Position numbers and translations under genes: made by a program. From assembly GCF_965208895.1 (NCBI RefSeq), contig NZ_OZ242363.1:2294001-2358000 (forward strand): a stretch of DNA of 64,000 bases, read 5' to 3'. This DNA comes from Poriferisodalis sp965208895 (GTDB lineage Bacteria; Actinomycetota; Acidimicrobiia; Acidimicrobiales; Poriferisodalaceae). The stretch's first letter is position 1, and every line of letters begins with the position of its first letter. Of this stretch, positions 46,180 to 54,488 are shown piece by piece. A model generated the notes under the pieces. That model searched no databases. It had not been told where the DNA came from and saw only the letters and a list, made by a program, of their open reading frames with translations.

Positions 46180-47145
46180 ATGGAGCTCGCTATTCAGACG
46201 CCGCCCGAGAACACCGACTACGCGCGTCTGAGAGACACGTGGCAGGCGGCAGATGAATTGGGACTCGCGGCAGCATTCACCTTCGACCATTTCGTGCCGC
46301 TTAGCCTCGGCATCGCACCTCGAACCGCTGGACAGGTGCCCGATGGTCCACAGTTTGAAGGCTGGACTATGGCCGCAGCACTGGCTACGTCAACCCGACG
46401 ACTCAGCGTGGGCACACTGGTGTCTGGCATCACGTATCGCAACCCTGTGTTGCTCGCCAAGATGGCCGTCACGCTCGATCACATCACTGGCGGACGATCT
46501 GTTCTGGGCATAGGCGCAGCCTGGCACGAGGCTGAACACGCCATGTATGGGTTTGACTTTCCGAGCGCTGGCGAGCGGGTCAGGATGCTCGAAGAGACGC
46601 TGGAAGCGATCGCTCTGCTCTACGACTCGAACCATCCGGTCGACTACCGGGGACGCCACGTGCGCCTGACCAACGCCTGCTTTGACCCGAAACCGCTGCA
46701 GCCCGGTGGTATCCCCATCTTGATCGGTGGCAAGGGCCGGCGAGTTCGGCGGATCACTGCGCAGCACGCCGATTGGTACAACGGTTTCTGGGCTCCATGG
46801 GACTGGCCTCGGATCAACGACGAACTCGACGAGGAACTGGCACGCGCTGGCCGACAGCCTGGAGAACTCAAACGCACTGTGGCGGTTTTCTCAGAACTGT
46901 CAGGCGACCCAGCGATCACTGAACAGATGGTCACCGTGCTGCAAGGTGACAGTGGCGAGACCCGCGAGCAAGTCCAAGCCCGCATCGTGGCTGGCTCACC
47001 AGATCAGATGATCGCGGTGCTTGAGTCGTACGCCAAGGCTGGCGTGAACATGGTCATCCTCAACATACGCCCAGATCAAGGCGCAGACGAGTTAGCCCGA
47101 TTCTGCGAGTCAGTGCTGCCGGCCTGCCATGGCCTCGGCGAGTGA
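46180..47145 (+). CDS. LLM-class F420-dependent oxidoreductase
   Basis: The 321-residue protein is a luciferase-like TIM barrel: AADELGLAAAFTFDHF, LSVGTLVSGITYRNPVLLAK, HITGGRSVLGIGAAWHE, IPILIGGKGRRVRRI and the terminal AGVNMVILNIRP. The GIGAAWHExE block and the LIGG motif are typical of the F420-using branch in actinomycetes rather than FMN luciferases. The substrate cannot be predicted. It is a complete ordinary-looking metabolic gene in the middle of defence genes, so it may be a chromosomal anchor between insertions. Its 3' end overlaps the convergent gene by 36 bases. Confidence 0.85.
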   Translation: MELAIQTPPENTDYARLRDTWQAADELGLAAAFTFDHFVPLSLGIAPRTAGQVPDGPQFEGWTMAAALATSTRRLSVGTLVSGITYRNPVLLAKMAVTLDHITGGRSVLGIGAAWHEAEHAMYGFDFPSAGERVRMLEETLEAIALLYDSNHPVDYRGRHVRLTNACFDPKPLQPGGIPILIGGKGRRVRRITAQHADWYNGFWAPWDWPRINDELDEELARAGRQPGELKRTVAVFSELSGDPAITEQMVTVLQGDSGETREQVQARIVAGSPDQMIAVLESYAKAGVNMVILNIRPDQGADELARFCESVLPACHGLGE

Positions 47146-47934
47146 ATAGTCAAGTTCAACAAACTGCCCTTGCTCGCCTGCCGCCTCCCAGTTCGATTCG
47201 ACCGCTAATGCGTTCTCCTCTTGGCCCGAGTCTTGACTCTCTCCCGGTGCTCTGCGAATCTCGAACCCAGAGACCCAGCCAATGAATATGGAAACTGCAA
47301 CGACGATTGTCGCGCCGATGACGGAACGGCCAAGGAACTGCCAAAAAGCCGTGCGGCGCTCCAATTCTTCGACCTTCGCCGCGAGAGCTTGAGGACTGAA
47401 AGTTGTCCCTTTGATTTCCATAATGTCGTCGGCGGTGATCTGAGTACGAGGGGCCTTGGTCCGTTCGCCGCCGTCGTGGCCGTAGAGATCGCTAGTTGGA
47501 TTATCGAGTCCTGCATACCACAGAAGAAATACCGGATCGTCTTGATCGATCAGGATTTCCTTCGGTCCGGCATTGTAGACTGAGTACAGAATGCGCCCTT
47601 TGTAACCGGGATCGACATGAAACCCGGAAACGCTGATAAGTCCCCTGAGCTTGTGCTTGGACTTTATCGACAGGAGGCCCACCGCGTCGTCCGGCATCTC
47701 TATAGTTTCTTTGGTCAGCAACAGTGCAAATTGGCCAGCTGGTATCTGCACTCGTTGGCCAGATCCCAGAGGCTCCATGAGTTCTTGGTCTTTCTCGCCC
47801 GTGACATACGCCTGATTGCCCATGCTCAGTTCATATGCAGCGTGTTTGACGCGTTCGTCATCGAAAGGACAAATGAACTCCGGTCGCTGCTTCCTTCGAG
47901 ACCTAATAGTCTCGGAACTCCAGAACCCCGACAT
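47110..47934 (-). CDS. dUTPase/dCTP deaminase-fold protein with C-terminal membrane anchor
   Basis: From the ATG at 47934, with AAAGG seven bases upstream, the protein is 274 residues. The beta-rich core includes VQIPAGQFALLLTKETIEMP, SIKSKHKLRGLISVSG and GFHVDPGYKGRILYSVYNAG. This is the dUTPase/Dcd superfamily: the Asp of the VDPGYKG motif is kept. The Glu used by dCTP deaminase (LEFYN in E. coli) is replaced (YSVYN), which is more like dUTPase. A hydrophobic helix IGATIVVAVSIFIGWVSG at about 205-225 and an acidic tail are unusual and imply membrane anchoring. The gene is divergent from the MazG-like gene across 385 bases. Nucleotide-pool enzymes of this fold are used in anti-phage defence. 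Confidence 0.7.
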   Translation of the reverse strand: MSGFWSSETIRSRRKQRPEFICPFDDERVKHAAYELSMGNQAYVTGEKDQELMEPLGSGQRVQIPAGQFALLLTKETIEMPDDAVGLLSIKSKHKLRGLISVSGFHVDPGYKGRILYSVYNAGPKEILIDQDDPVFLLWYAGLDNPTSDLYGHDGGERTKAPRTQITADDIMEIKGTTFSPQALAAKVEELERRTAFWQFLGRSVIGATIVVAVSIFIGWVSGFEIRRAPGESQDSGQEENALAVESNWEAAGEQGQFVELDYSLAEAMAGRQH

Positions 47935-48319
47935 AGTCGCACCTTTCACGTAGGGCAGCTGATGGAGGCTATAGAGGTGCGGAGACGCCGAGACGCGAGC
48001 ACGGTGTGCCTGCGCGCCGGTCACCAGAGACAGCGCGCCGCTGCGGCCGACTCGGGCGCGACGAGGCCCGAACTGCGGGTCAGCGCCTCGGCGCGAGACT
48101 CAGCTACGGACGGCCAATCGGCGTGAGGCAGCCGCAACCTGAGCATCAGTACGCTCCGGCTGCGCCGGGCGGCTCGCTGGCGACGAGGCCGCACTGCCGA
48201 GATCTCCGCTGGGCGCAATTCCGATACCGCGAAGTGACCAGGGTGGTAGCGTCGCATTAGGAGTTACGCCTCCGCTCCGACCGAACGAACATCTCCAGAT
48301 AGCGCCATGCCGAGGGCCA
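47935..48319. other. Divergent intergenic region, dUTPase-fold and MazG-like genes
   Basis: These 385 bases separate two divergent genes and should include both promoters. Short frames on both strands run through it, but none has a good ribosome-binding site or resemblance to a known protein. I see no large inverted repeat. Confidence 0.4.
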
Positions 48320-49837
48320 ATGTCCGATGACATGACATTTGCTGAATATTCACGTTATGCATCGAAGACCGACGAGTACGCCCACGCTATGACAACGGTG
48401 AGTACCGAGCTTCTTGGATCGAACCACGAGACTGGTCATCTCAAGGCCGTGAACGTTGCGCTGCTGGGCATGATCAGCAGAACCGGCTCAGTGGCCGCGG
48501 TCGCCAAGAGATTGTATCGCTTGCAAGACAACCTGCAGCTCACACAGGACCGTATACGAAGCCTCTGCGACGAGGAACTCGGCGATCTGCTGTGGTACAT
48601 GGATCTCTTGGCTCGCAACGTTCAGCAGCTGGCTCCCGATCTGAGATTCGACTTGGGCACCACCTACTGCATGCACCTCAGCGAGATGGCAGAAGCGTGT
48701 TTCATCGCAGAATTTGAGGGCAGCAGGCAAGATTCTATCGGCGAGCTTTCGAGTAAAGCCGCGGAATTATTGCCTATCTATAGCGACGATTCGGCTATAT
48801 GGTTCAGCGCGGTACGGGTAGCCCTGATGAACATAGCTAGCGACGCTGGAAGCATCGCCCAACGAGCGAGCAAGCTGTTCGCACGCGAGAACGGTGAGCG
48901 TTATACGCAAGAACTGAGTGGACGCGAGACCCGCGTTGATGAGGTGATCGAAATTCTAGCTCCAGACGCCCTCAAGCGCGACCTAGGGAGCATGTTGTGG
49001 AACATCGACGCGGTAGCACGGAGCGTCGGTCTCACTCTCGCGGACGTTGCCGTATCGAATCTCAAGCGGGCCTCCGATCATCACACCGCATTTCAAGATA
49101 CAGACGTGAAGCAATACGACTCAGATCTCGATTCCGAGTATCAACTGCCACGTCACATGTGTTTCAAGTTCTTTGAGGTCACCAACCACCATTACTTCGG
49201 TGACATCAAGGAGCGGCTGCGACGTCAACCGCAGCGCCCCGTTGTCCGCATGCGGTGGATCGACGACAACGGGCAAGACCGTGGGCTTGTAGGGGACCCA
49301 TTAGACGACAATGCGGCCAAGGACGACGGTTACCGCTACCATGATGTCATACATCTCGCCCACGCCACGGTACTGGGCTGGTCACCTGTTCTCAGACGCA
49401 TTCTTCGAGTAAAGCGCAGAGAAACACCTCGTACCGACGATCAAGGCCGTCGTGTGGACGACAAGGGCTATGGAAGCGAGTATCTCGACCAAGTCGAAGA
49501 CGGCGCCAGAGCGATCTTCACCGAGGACGGGCTTGCGGCATTTGTGTTCAAGGCGCTTGAGATACCGCCAAACAGCGATGGTACAGGAAGCAGCTTCGAC
49601 CTCGACCGATTGGATGCGGAACTGTTTCGCCATATCAAGCATATGGTTCAAGGCTTGGAAGTAGATAACCAGCCTGTCGCGGTGTGGCGAGAAGCCTATA
49701 CACAGGCATTCGGCGTATTCAGTCAGCTCAGGGCAAATCGCGGCGGCTACGTATATTGCGATCTAGACAAGCGAACTATCACCTATAGCGAAACATACGC
49801 CGAACAGTCATCTCAAATGGTGTCAGCAGGCCGCTAG
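48320..49837 (+). CDS. Tandem MazG-like protein with MazG-associated C-terminal domain
   Basis: The protein has 505 residues. Residues about 40-105 form one MazG-like helical unit (NVALLGMISRTGSVAAV, then DEELGDLLWYMDLLARNV), and about 165-260 a second (RVALMNIASDAGSIAQRASK, then DLGSMLWNIDAVARSVG). In active MazG enzymes the first helix carries ExxE; here both repeats lack it (RTGS and DAGS), although the first repeat keeps Glu and Asp in EELGD. Residues about 340-480 contain YHDVIHLAHATVLGWSPVLR and AVWREAYTQAF, like the C-terminal domain seen in conflict-associated MazG proteins. The stop overlaps that of the convergent kinase-like gene by four bases. It is predicted to bind nucleotides; hydrolysis is doubtful. 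Confidence 0.65.
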   Translation: MSDDMTFAEYSRYASKTDEYAHAMTTVSTELLGSNHETGHLKAVNVALLGMISRTGSVAAVAKRLYRLQDNLQLTQDRIRSLCDEELGDLLWYMDLLARNVQQLAPDLRFDLGTTYCMHLSEMAEACFIAEFEGSRQDSIGELSSKAAELLPIYSDDSAIWFSAVRVALMNIASDAGSIAQRASKLFARENGERYTQELSGRETRVDEVIEILAPDALKRDLGSMLWNIDAVARSVGLTLADVAVSNLKRASDHHTAFQDTDVKQYDSDLDSEYQLPRHMCFKFFEVTNHHYFGDIKERLRRQPQRPVVRMRWIDDNGQDRGLVGDPLDDNAAKDDGYRYHDVIHLAHATVLGWSPVLRRILRVKRRETPRTDDQGRRVDDKGYGSEYLDQVEDGARAIFTEDGLAAFVFKALEIPPNSDGTGSSFDLDRLDAELFRHIKHMVQGLEVDNQPVAVWREAYTQAFGVFSQLRANRGGYVYCDLDKRTITYSETYAEQSSQMVSAGR

Positions 49838-50919
49838 ACCTCAGTCAATCGATCATTGAGTTCTGGCATCGGTGGAGAATCGATAGCCGGTGCGTCCGCT
49901 CTCCAGCGCAATCCCCACTTCGGCGGGTAGCCAAGGCCCAGAGGCCGCATGTTAGGAGTGAAGCTCTGCTTGATTCGTTCTGCTTTGCCAAGAGACCTCT
50001 CCGGGTGCTGAACCCTCGCGTACTTATCCACTTCGCAGAAAAGATTCTGGCAATCGATGAGTTGCAGAGACCTGCCATCAAGATTCCGAAATGCTGGCAA
50101 CTGTTGTGACAGGAATTTCTCCGCAGCGGCAGACATTAAGGCTATGACCTGTTCTGGCTCAAGCCCGCCGGTGTCTTCAAAGCACTTGTTGATCCCGCGC
50201 AGAGCTCCCGGACCAGCGACAACGTAGTCCATCTCTTCGAAGTCGAAATGGGCCGAATAGTTGAGGTCTATGGCGTACTGAAACGCTAGGAATCTGCCGA
50301 ACGACTCAACTTCCAAGAGCTTCTGGTAGAGATCCTGCAATGAGGTTGCGGAAGCGAGACGCGATAAGTCCCCGCTTGTGATGAGCTCCTGAAGCAGCGC
50401 CAGATGGTTGCGATGCTTGCTACGATGCCCTCGTCCAGGGTTTGGCATGATGTAGGCGGCAGCATATAGCCGTCCGCCCTGCTCAACACGTTCATCGAGA
50501 ATACGTCCGTAGGTCTGTGAGTCGAACGACGACGTATCAGGCTCACCTAGATGGCGGACAATGTGCTCCCAAGTGTCGATCTTATTGAATATCTTGAAGA
50601 GCAGTATCCTCAATGCCGTATCAGCGAACTCGCGCTCTCGATCGTAAATCACGCGCTGCAGCAAGTACTGGCTGACACGATCGGATGCCCGGTAAGCGTT
50701 CGTGAATCTGTGTCTGGCTAGAACACGGTCATCTGTCCATGGTGGCGGTTCGCCACGTAGGCGACGGAAGAACATCGATTGGCGCTCTGCAGCCAGGAAC
50801 CAGTACGACCAAAACACCTCAGTTACCGTGACACGATGACTGCCAAGCGTCAGTCGCCATGTCCGAGGTTCATTCTGTGACGTACTGAACAGACTTAGCT
50901 GTTCGAGGCCACTTGTCAT
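49834..50919 (-). CDS. 5-hmdU DNA kinase/aGPT-PPlase-like helical protein
   Basis: From the ATG at 50919 the protein is 361 residues. It contains WSYWFLAAERQSMFFRRLRG, PPPWTDDRVLARHRFTN, YRASDRVSQYLL, RILLFKIFNKIDTWEH, FQYAIDLNYSAHFDF and a striking VVAGPGALRGINKCF. IDCQNLFCEVDKYARV follows, and finally GYPPKWGLRW. This ordered set is what I recall for the hydroxymethyl-dUMP DNA kinase or alpha-glutamyl/putrescinyl-thymine pyrophosphorylase family. In phages such proteins help build hypermodified thymines. A bacterial homolog beside MazG points to a conflict module that acts on modified DNA or nucleotides. The convergent overlap with the MazG gene supports linkage, but not co-transcription. 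Confidence 0.7.
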   Translation of the reverse strand: MTSGLEQLSLFSTSQNEPRTWRLTLGSHRVTVTEVFWSYWFLAAERQSMFFRRLRGEPPPWTDDRVLARHRFTNAYRASDRVSQYLLQRVIYDREREFADTALRILLFKIFNKIDTWEHIVRHLGEPDTSSFDSQTYGRILDERVEQGGRLYAAAYIMPNPGRGHRSKHRNHLALLQELITSGDLSRLASATSLQDLYQKLLEVESFGRFLAFQYAIDLNYSAHFDFEEMDYVVAGPGALRGINKCFEDTGGLEPEQVIALMSAAAEKFLSQQLPAFRNLDGRSLQLIDCQNLFCEVDKYARVQHPERSLGKAERIKQSFTPNMRPLGLGYPPKWGLRWRADAPAIDSPPMPELNDRLTEV

Positions 50920-51353
50920 ATGAAGATCGCCATCTATCTGAAGCCTCCGGACAGATGAGCACACCGAGGGGGTTGGAGCCTCTTAGTAGTGCGATTCATG
51001 CGCCACCACTTCGTGCACTTTGCCATGTCGGCGACCATAGCGGCCGGGCTGCAGGCTGCGCTCGCTGCCGTCTGCACCGCCGGCACCTCCCAGCAGGATG
51101 CCGCGGTCGGTTACGCAACCGACGTATCTGGCACCACAAGGGTGCGCAGGTCGCCTCAGGATCGCCGGCTCAAGCGGGACATCACGTACGCCGCGACTGT
51201 CGCATCGGCCTGATCACGCTGCCGATCGCAGGCACAGACCCGAACCTCTGCCGACCCAGCAGCCTCCCCGGCGATGCGGGGCACGAGATGCCCCGCCTGG
51301 TGCCTGCGGCGGAGCTCGGTTGCGCTGCCCCCGCAGCGGCACGGAGCGGGCCG
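50920..51353. other. Spacer containing diverged coiled-coil-family debris
   Basis: The minus strand at 51170-51245 reads a CACDRQRDQADATVAAYVMS-like fragment, homologous to the one at 41396-41470. The whole 51150-51780 block parallels 41380-42010 at an offset near 9769, so it is a segmental duplication. No intact gene is present before the next stop at 51354. Confidence 0.5.
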
Positions 51354-51780
51354 CTACCGATGCGTGTGGGTGTTCTGGACGGCCTCGAGGCGCGCGAGCC
51401 GGTCTGTGTGGTCCAGCAGAATCTCGTTGATGTCCGCCAAGCGATCGTCGATCTGAGCGAACCGGGCATCGACCTGGGCGAACCGATCGTCGATCTGAGT
51501 GAACCGGGCATCAACCTGGGTGAACCGGCTGTCCATCTGGGCGAAGCCGCGGTTCATGTCGTCCCGCAGCGCATTGAAGCCCGCCGAGGCGAACACGAAC
51601 ACGCCGCCGATCAACGCCACGGTCACCGCGACCAGCACAGGCACCAGCGGCGAACGCCGCTCAACACCAGCCCCGGCGCTGACGGCCCCGGGCGTCTCGG
51701 CCACCGCCGACACGCCCCCGCCCGACGGCGACACCGCAGGCCTGCCCGACCCAGCCCCAGTCCCGGCATCACCGGCCACA
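51150..51780. repeat. Segmental duplication of 41380-42010
   Basis: The two blocks share long runs with only scattered substitutions, for example the CTCGAGxCGCGCGAGCCGG stretch and the complete heptad-repeat coding region. The offset is constant at about 9769. Beyond 51780 the copies diverge: this one joins the neighbouring family member directly, while the 41.6-kb copy has its own N-terminal codons. Confidence 0.75.
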
Positions 51781-51839
51781 CAAGCGACCGTGCCCAGAGC
51801 GACTCCCAGGCGCCGCTGACGCGTCGAGCGGTGCTGCAA
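51354..51839 (-). CDS. Single-pass membrane protein with heptad-repeat coiled coil, paralog 2
   Basis: From a TTG at 51839 the product is about 161 residues. The membrane helix and the heptad repeats (FTQVDAR FTQIDDR FAQVDAR FAQIDDR) match paralog 1 almost residue for residue, ending in EAVQNTHTHR. The N-terminus differs: instead of MTVPVETT it starts QHRSTRQRRLG and joins the family at CVAGDAGTG. The start lies 13 bases inside the tail region of the upstream family member. The recombined N-terminus may have cost it its own start and leader, so expression is uncertain. Confidence 0.5.
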   Translation of the reverse strand: MQHRSTRQRRLGVALGTVACVAGDAGTGAGSGRPAVSPSGGGVSAVAETPGAVSAGAGVERRSPLVPVLVAVTVALIGGVFVFASAGFNALRDDMNRGFAQMDSRFTQVDARFTQIDDRFAQVDARFAQIDDRLADINEILLDHTDRLARLEAVQNTHTHR

Positions 51840-51851
51840 CGGTGAGTCGGC

Positions 51852-52320
51852 TCAGCCGCGCAGCCATTCCAGGACCGCTGCGGCGCCTGCGAACAGCACC
51901 ACGACCTCCACCGGCAGCGCAAGGGCAATCCTCCACGCCCGCCGCCCGCCGCCCGGCGTCCTTGCGGCCGGCCTCACGCTCAGCGGCACGCTGTCGGAGA
52001 TCGGCTTTACGCGCAGCAGCGCGCTGTTCGCAGTCGGCCTCTCGCTCGACGGCGCGCTCTTTGAGATCGGTCTCGCGCAACTCGACAAGCCGGTCGAACT
52101 TCTCGTCCACCCGCCCGGCGAGCGCGTCGACCTTGCCTTCAACACGCCCGACGTCGGCCTTGGCCGCGAGCAAGTCTTCGTTCACCGCGCGCAGGTCGTC
52201 CTTGGTGGCGAGCTCGGCTGCCGGCACCGCGTTCAAGCGCGACATCACGTACTCCGCGACGGTGGCATCGGCCTGCTCACACATCCAATCGCAAGCACGG
52301 GCCAGAACAGCTTCAGACAC
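51852..52320 (-). pseudogene. Small coiled-coil/TM protein, frameshifted by a 7-bp duplication
   Basis: From a GTG at 52320 it reads SEAVLARACDWMCEQADATV, then LATKDDLRAVNEDLLAAKAD and DEKFDRLVELRE, like the intact 120-residue relative at 56618-56980 but with a longer Arg/Glu/Ala linker. At about 51935-51955 the sequence has GCCGCCC twice where the relative has it once. The frame therefore shifts and the true C-terminal helix (LALPVEVVVLF, ending EWLRG at 51852) is read in another frame. This looks like slippage in a GC-rich direct repeat and could be reversible. Confidence 0.7.
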
Positions 52321-52797
52321 AGCGGCCTCCCCGACAACGCAGCGGTGCGACAACGAGCGTTGACCGTGCGCCGACCGGATTCAGCATCCACATGCATTTC
52401 AGTTTCCCTCTGCGCATATGCAGTCGCGCGCCCCGGCCGCCGTCTGTCACGTCGCGGGGTCGCCTCAGCCAAAGCGCACCAGGAGGCTGCGTCGGGCTCG
52501 GGCAGCGCCCCCACCGCAGCGTCCATCACTCCGAGATGACCGGCGATGCCGTTCGCTGCCGCGTCGCCGGGCCGCAGCTTGATCCACAGCGGCTCGCCGT
52601 CCGCAGGCACCGTCGCGGACAACGCCTCGGTCAACCCCACACGATCCGCGAACCGGCCCAGCGCGAGCAGCCCTGCGCCCCACACGACCCGGTCCCGCCG
52701 CCTGCCAGACGCGCGTTTGCGGCACTGGCAGGTTTCACCTCGCAGATTCCCCCCTGAACTGGAAGAAGCGTTGCTCAACGGCATGCATCATCGCAGG
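52321..52797 (-). pseudogene. Possible IS1380-like transposase remnant in a gene-poor stretch
   Basis: At about 52470-52700 the minus strand reads WGAGLLALGRFADRVGLTEA, then LSATVPADGEP and GDAAANGIAGHLGVMDAAVG. This resembles the N-terminal part of IS1380-type transposases (an Ala-Gly-x-x-x-x-x-x-x-Ala-Asp-x-x-Gly-Leu helix). It has no catalytic core and no clear ends. The rest of the interval shows nothing I can support. Confidence 0.3.
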
Positions 52798-53513
52798 TCA
52801 GAGGGGCTTTTCCGCGGACCCGCACCGCACCGCGTTGCTGATCTCGTTTCGACGGTCCATGTACGTGGCGTGGCGAAGCACCCGAGTCTTGTCGTCGTTG
52901 ATGGTCAGCTCCAGCGATCTCAATTCCTTGCGAATCAGTCGCGCTGCGTCCGTGACATCGGCGAGCGAGCCGAGCACTCGCAGATCGTCTCCGTGCCGCA
53001 CATAGCAAGACCCGGCTGCGCGCAACGCCATGTCGAGCGGCGCCAGCACGGCCGTTGCCAGGGGATCAGATGCGATGAGTCCTTGCGGGAGCCCTCTTTT
53101 CAGGTCGCCCATGACCGTGCTCAGCCATTCGCTCAAAGCTGACACCACCGTCTCATCGCATCGTGCTCGTGCCAGCGTTTCGGCCAGCACGTCGTGGCCT
53201 ATCGAGTCATAGAAGGACTGAATGTCAACCGACAGCACATGGAACGCGTCGCTCTGGTCGACGAACCCCTCCAGCGCGATCCACTGCTTGCCGCGTCTGA
53301 GCCCGCGCGGCCACAAGACCTCCCCCTCGGAGACCAAGCTGGCTTCGATCTCCGGACGGCAGCGTTCGACGAGTGCTGCGCACACCAGCCGGTCGGCAAA
53401 CCGCAACGCAGCGGCCGGGCGAAAGCCTCCGCCGGGAATAGACCCCCCGTCCCGAGTTCGAAGGAGGTTCCTCGCTCTGCCAGCCAGTCACGGGTGAAGC
53501 TGGGCCAGTACAA
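52798..53513 (-). pseudogene. Reverse transcriptase of defence (DRT/UG) type, broken
   Basis: The frame 52798-53406 contains VLSVDIQSFYDSIGHDVL with the first catalytic Asp, then KRGLPQGLIASDPLATAVL. The active-site motif is YVRHGDDLRV, where most RTs have Y-A-D-D, so the pair of Asp is kept but Tyr-Ala is His-Gly. LTINDDKTRVL follows. Upstream codons in another frame (YWPSFTRDWLAERGTSFELG, down to about 53415) look like the N-terminus, so there is a frameshift near 53410. The C-terminal thumb is missing, since the frame stops shortly after the palm. Intact relatives exceed 350 residues. The order of motifs fits bacterial defence RTs better than group II introns. Confidence 0.7.
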
Positions 53514-53573
53514 CTGGTCCAGCGCTGCGGCAGTCGCATGGGCAAACCCGACGTCGGATAACAGAATCTCCGA

Positions 53574-53840
53574 GTGTCACTGTTGCGTCTGCCGGGGCTC
53601 CCAGCCAGGGGGCTGCGGGCTGCGCTGGCAAAGGCCTTCGACGTGCTCGACTCGGCGCAGCGAGAAGAGCTAGACGCCGTATTCCGCAGCGACCTGCTGA
53701 GCGTCTTCGACGATCTCAGCTACCAGCCGATGACGAGCGGCGAGCGCGCGCTGATAGCCCTCGGCATCGAGGAACTTGTACTCCTTAGGAACATGCTGGC
53801 CGTTGGCGCTGACACTGTTGACATGGCAGTTGACGAGTGA
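53574..53840 (+). CDS. Small hypothetical protein
   Basis: An 88-residue frame with SAQREELDAVFRSDLLSVFD, then TSGERALIALGIEELVLLRN. The helix-rich composition is credible for a small folded protein. However, the opposite strand also has a plausible frame here (53670-53894) and I recognise neither. It sits divergent from the broken reverse transcriptase. Confidence 0.3.
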   Translation: MSLLRLPGLPARGLRAALAKAFDVLDSAQREELDAVFRSDLLSVFDDLSYQPMTSGERALIALGIEELVLLRNMLAVGADTVDMAVDE

Positions 53841-54488
53841 CGCGGGTCGCATAACGAAATAGATTACAGGGCTGCGCCACGTCTCGCGAACCAACGCCGT
53901 CTACCGAGGATCGCTCACAGGGGCCTGTGGGACGCTCCCTTGTCAAGCGACGAGCGCGTGGGGCTGGTTTCGGGCGGTTTCGTCGCGCCGCATTCGTCGG
54001 ATGACGCGGTTGGCGAGTTGCCGTTTGCGGGCTCGTCTGGCTTCGTGTCGGGTCTTGCCTTGGCCGGCCTTGCGGGCGAGGCAGGCGATCGCTTCTGTGT
54101 TGCGTCTGACTTCGCGCGACAGATCCTGAGTTTTTTCAAGCAGCATCGGGCAGGGTTGGCGGTCTTTGTTCAGGAGGCCGCAGCCGACTGACGGCGAGAA
54201 TTCCGACGGCCGCTACATTCGATTTGCGGGTGCGACGCGAGGAAGTCTCGGCGAGACAGTTCTGAGCGGCTCTGCACACCCGCCACCGTTCAGACAAGCA
54301 TTCCGCGATCCAGATCGGCAGGGGCCTGGGAACACTGGCTGGGACTGCGTGGGAGCCGAGCATTACGTGGATTCGTCATCAGTGCATGAGCCTCATCCCG
54401 GCCTCGTACAGGCATCGCAGGAGGTCCGTGTGTTCGCGGATGCGATACGCGCCGGAACAGTCGGGATACGTCCTAATCCGAGTAGTCC
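53841..54488. other. Gene-poor stretch with a repeated tail sequence
   Basis: The string GGGGCCTGTGGGACGCTCCC at 53920-53939 matches the one at 33762-33781, the edge of the IS256 remnant. From there to 54146 the minus strand reads a basic helical protein (LLEKTQDLSREVRRNTEAIA, then CLARKAGQGK) ending IRRMRRDETARN and HALVA. Similar tails occur at 27.6 and 33.8 kb, where they end ADALAARQGSV. I cannot name it. From 54147 to 54488 I see nothing. Confidence 0.4.
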
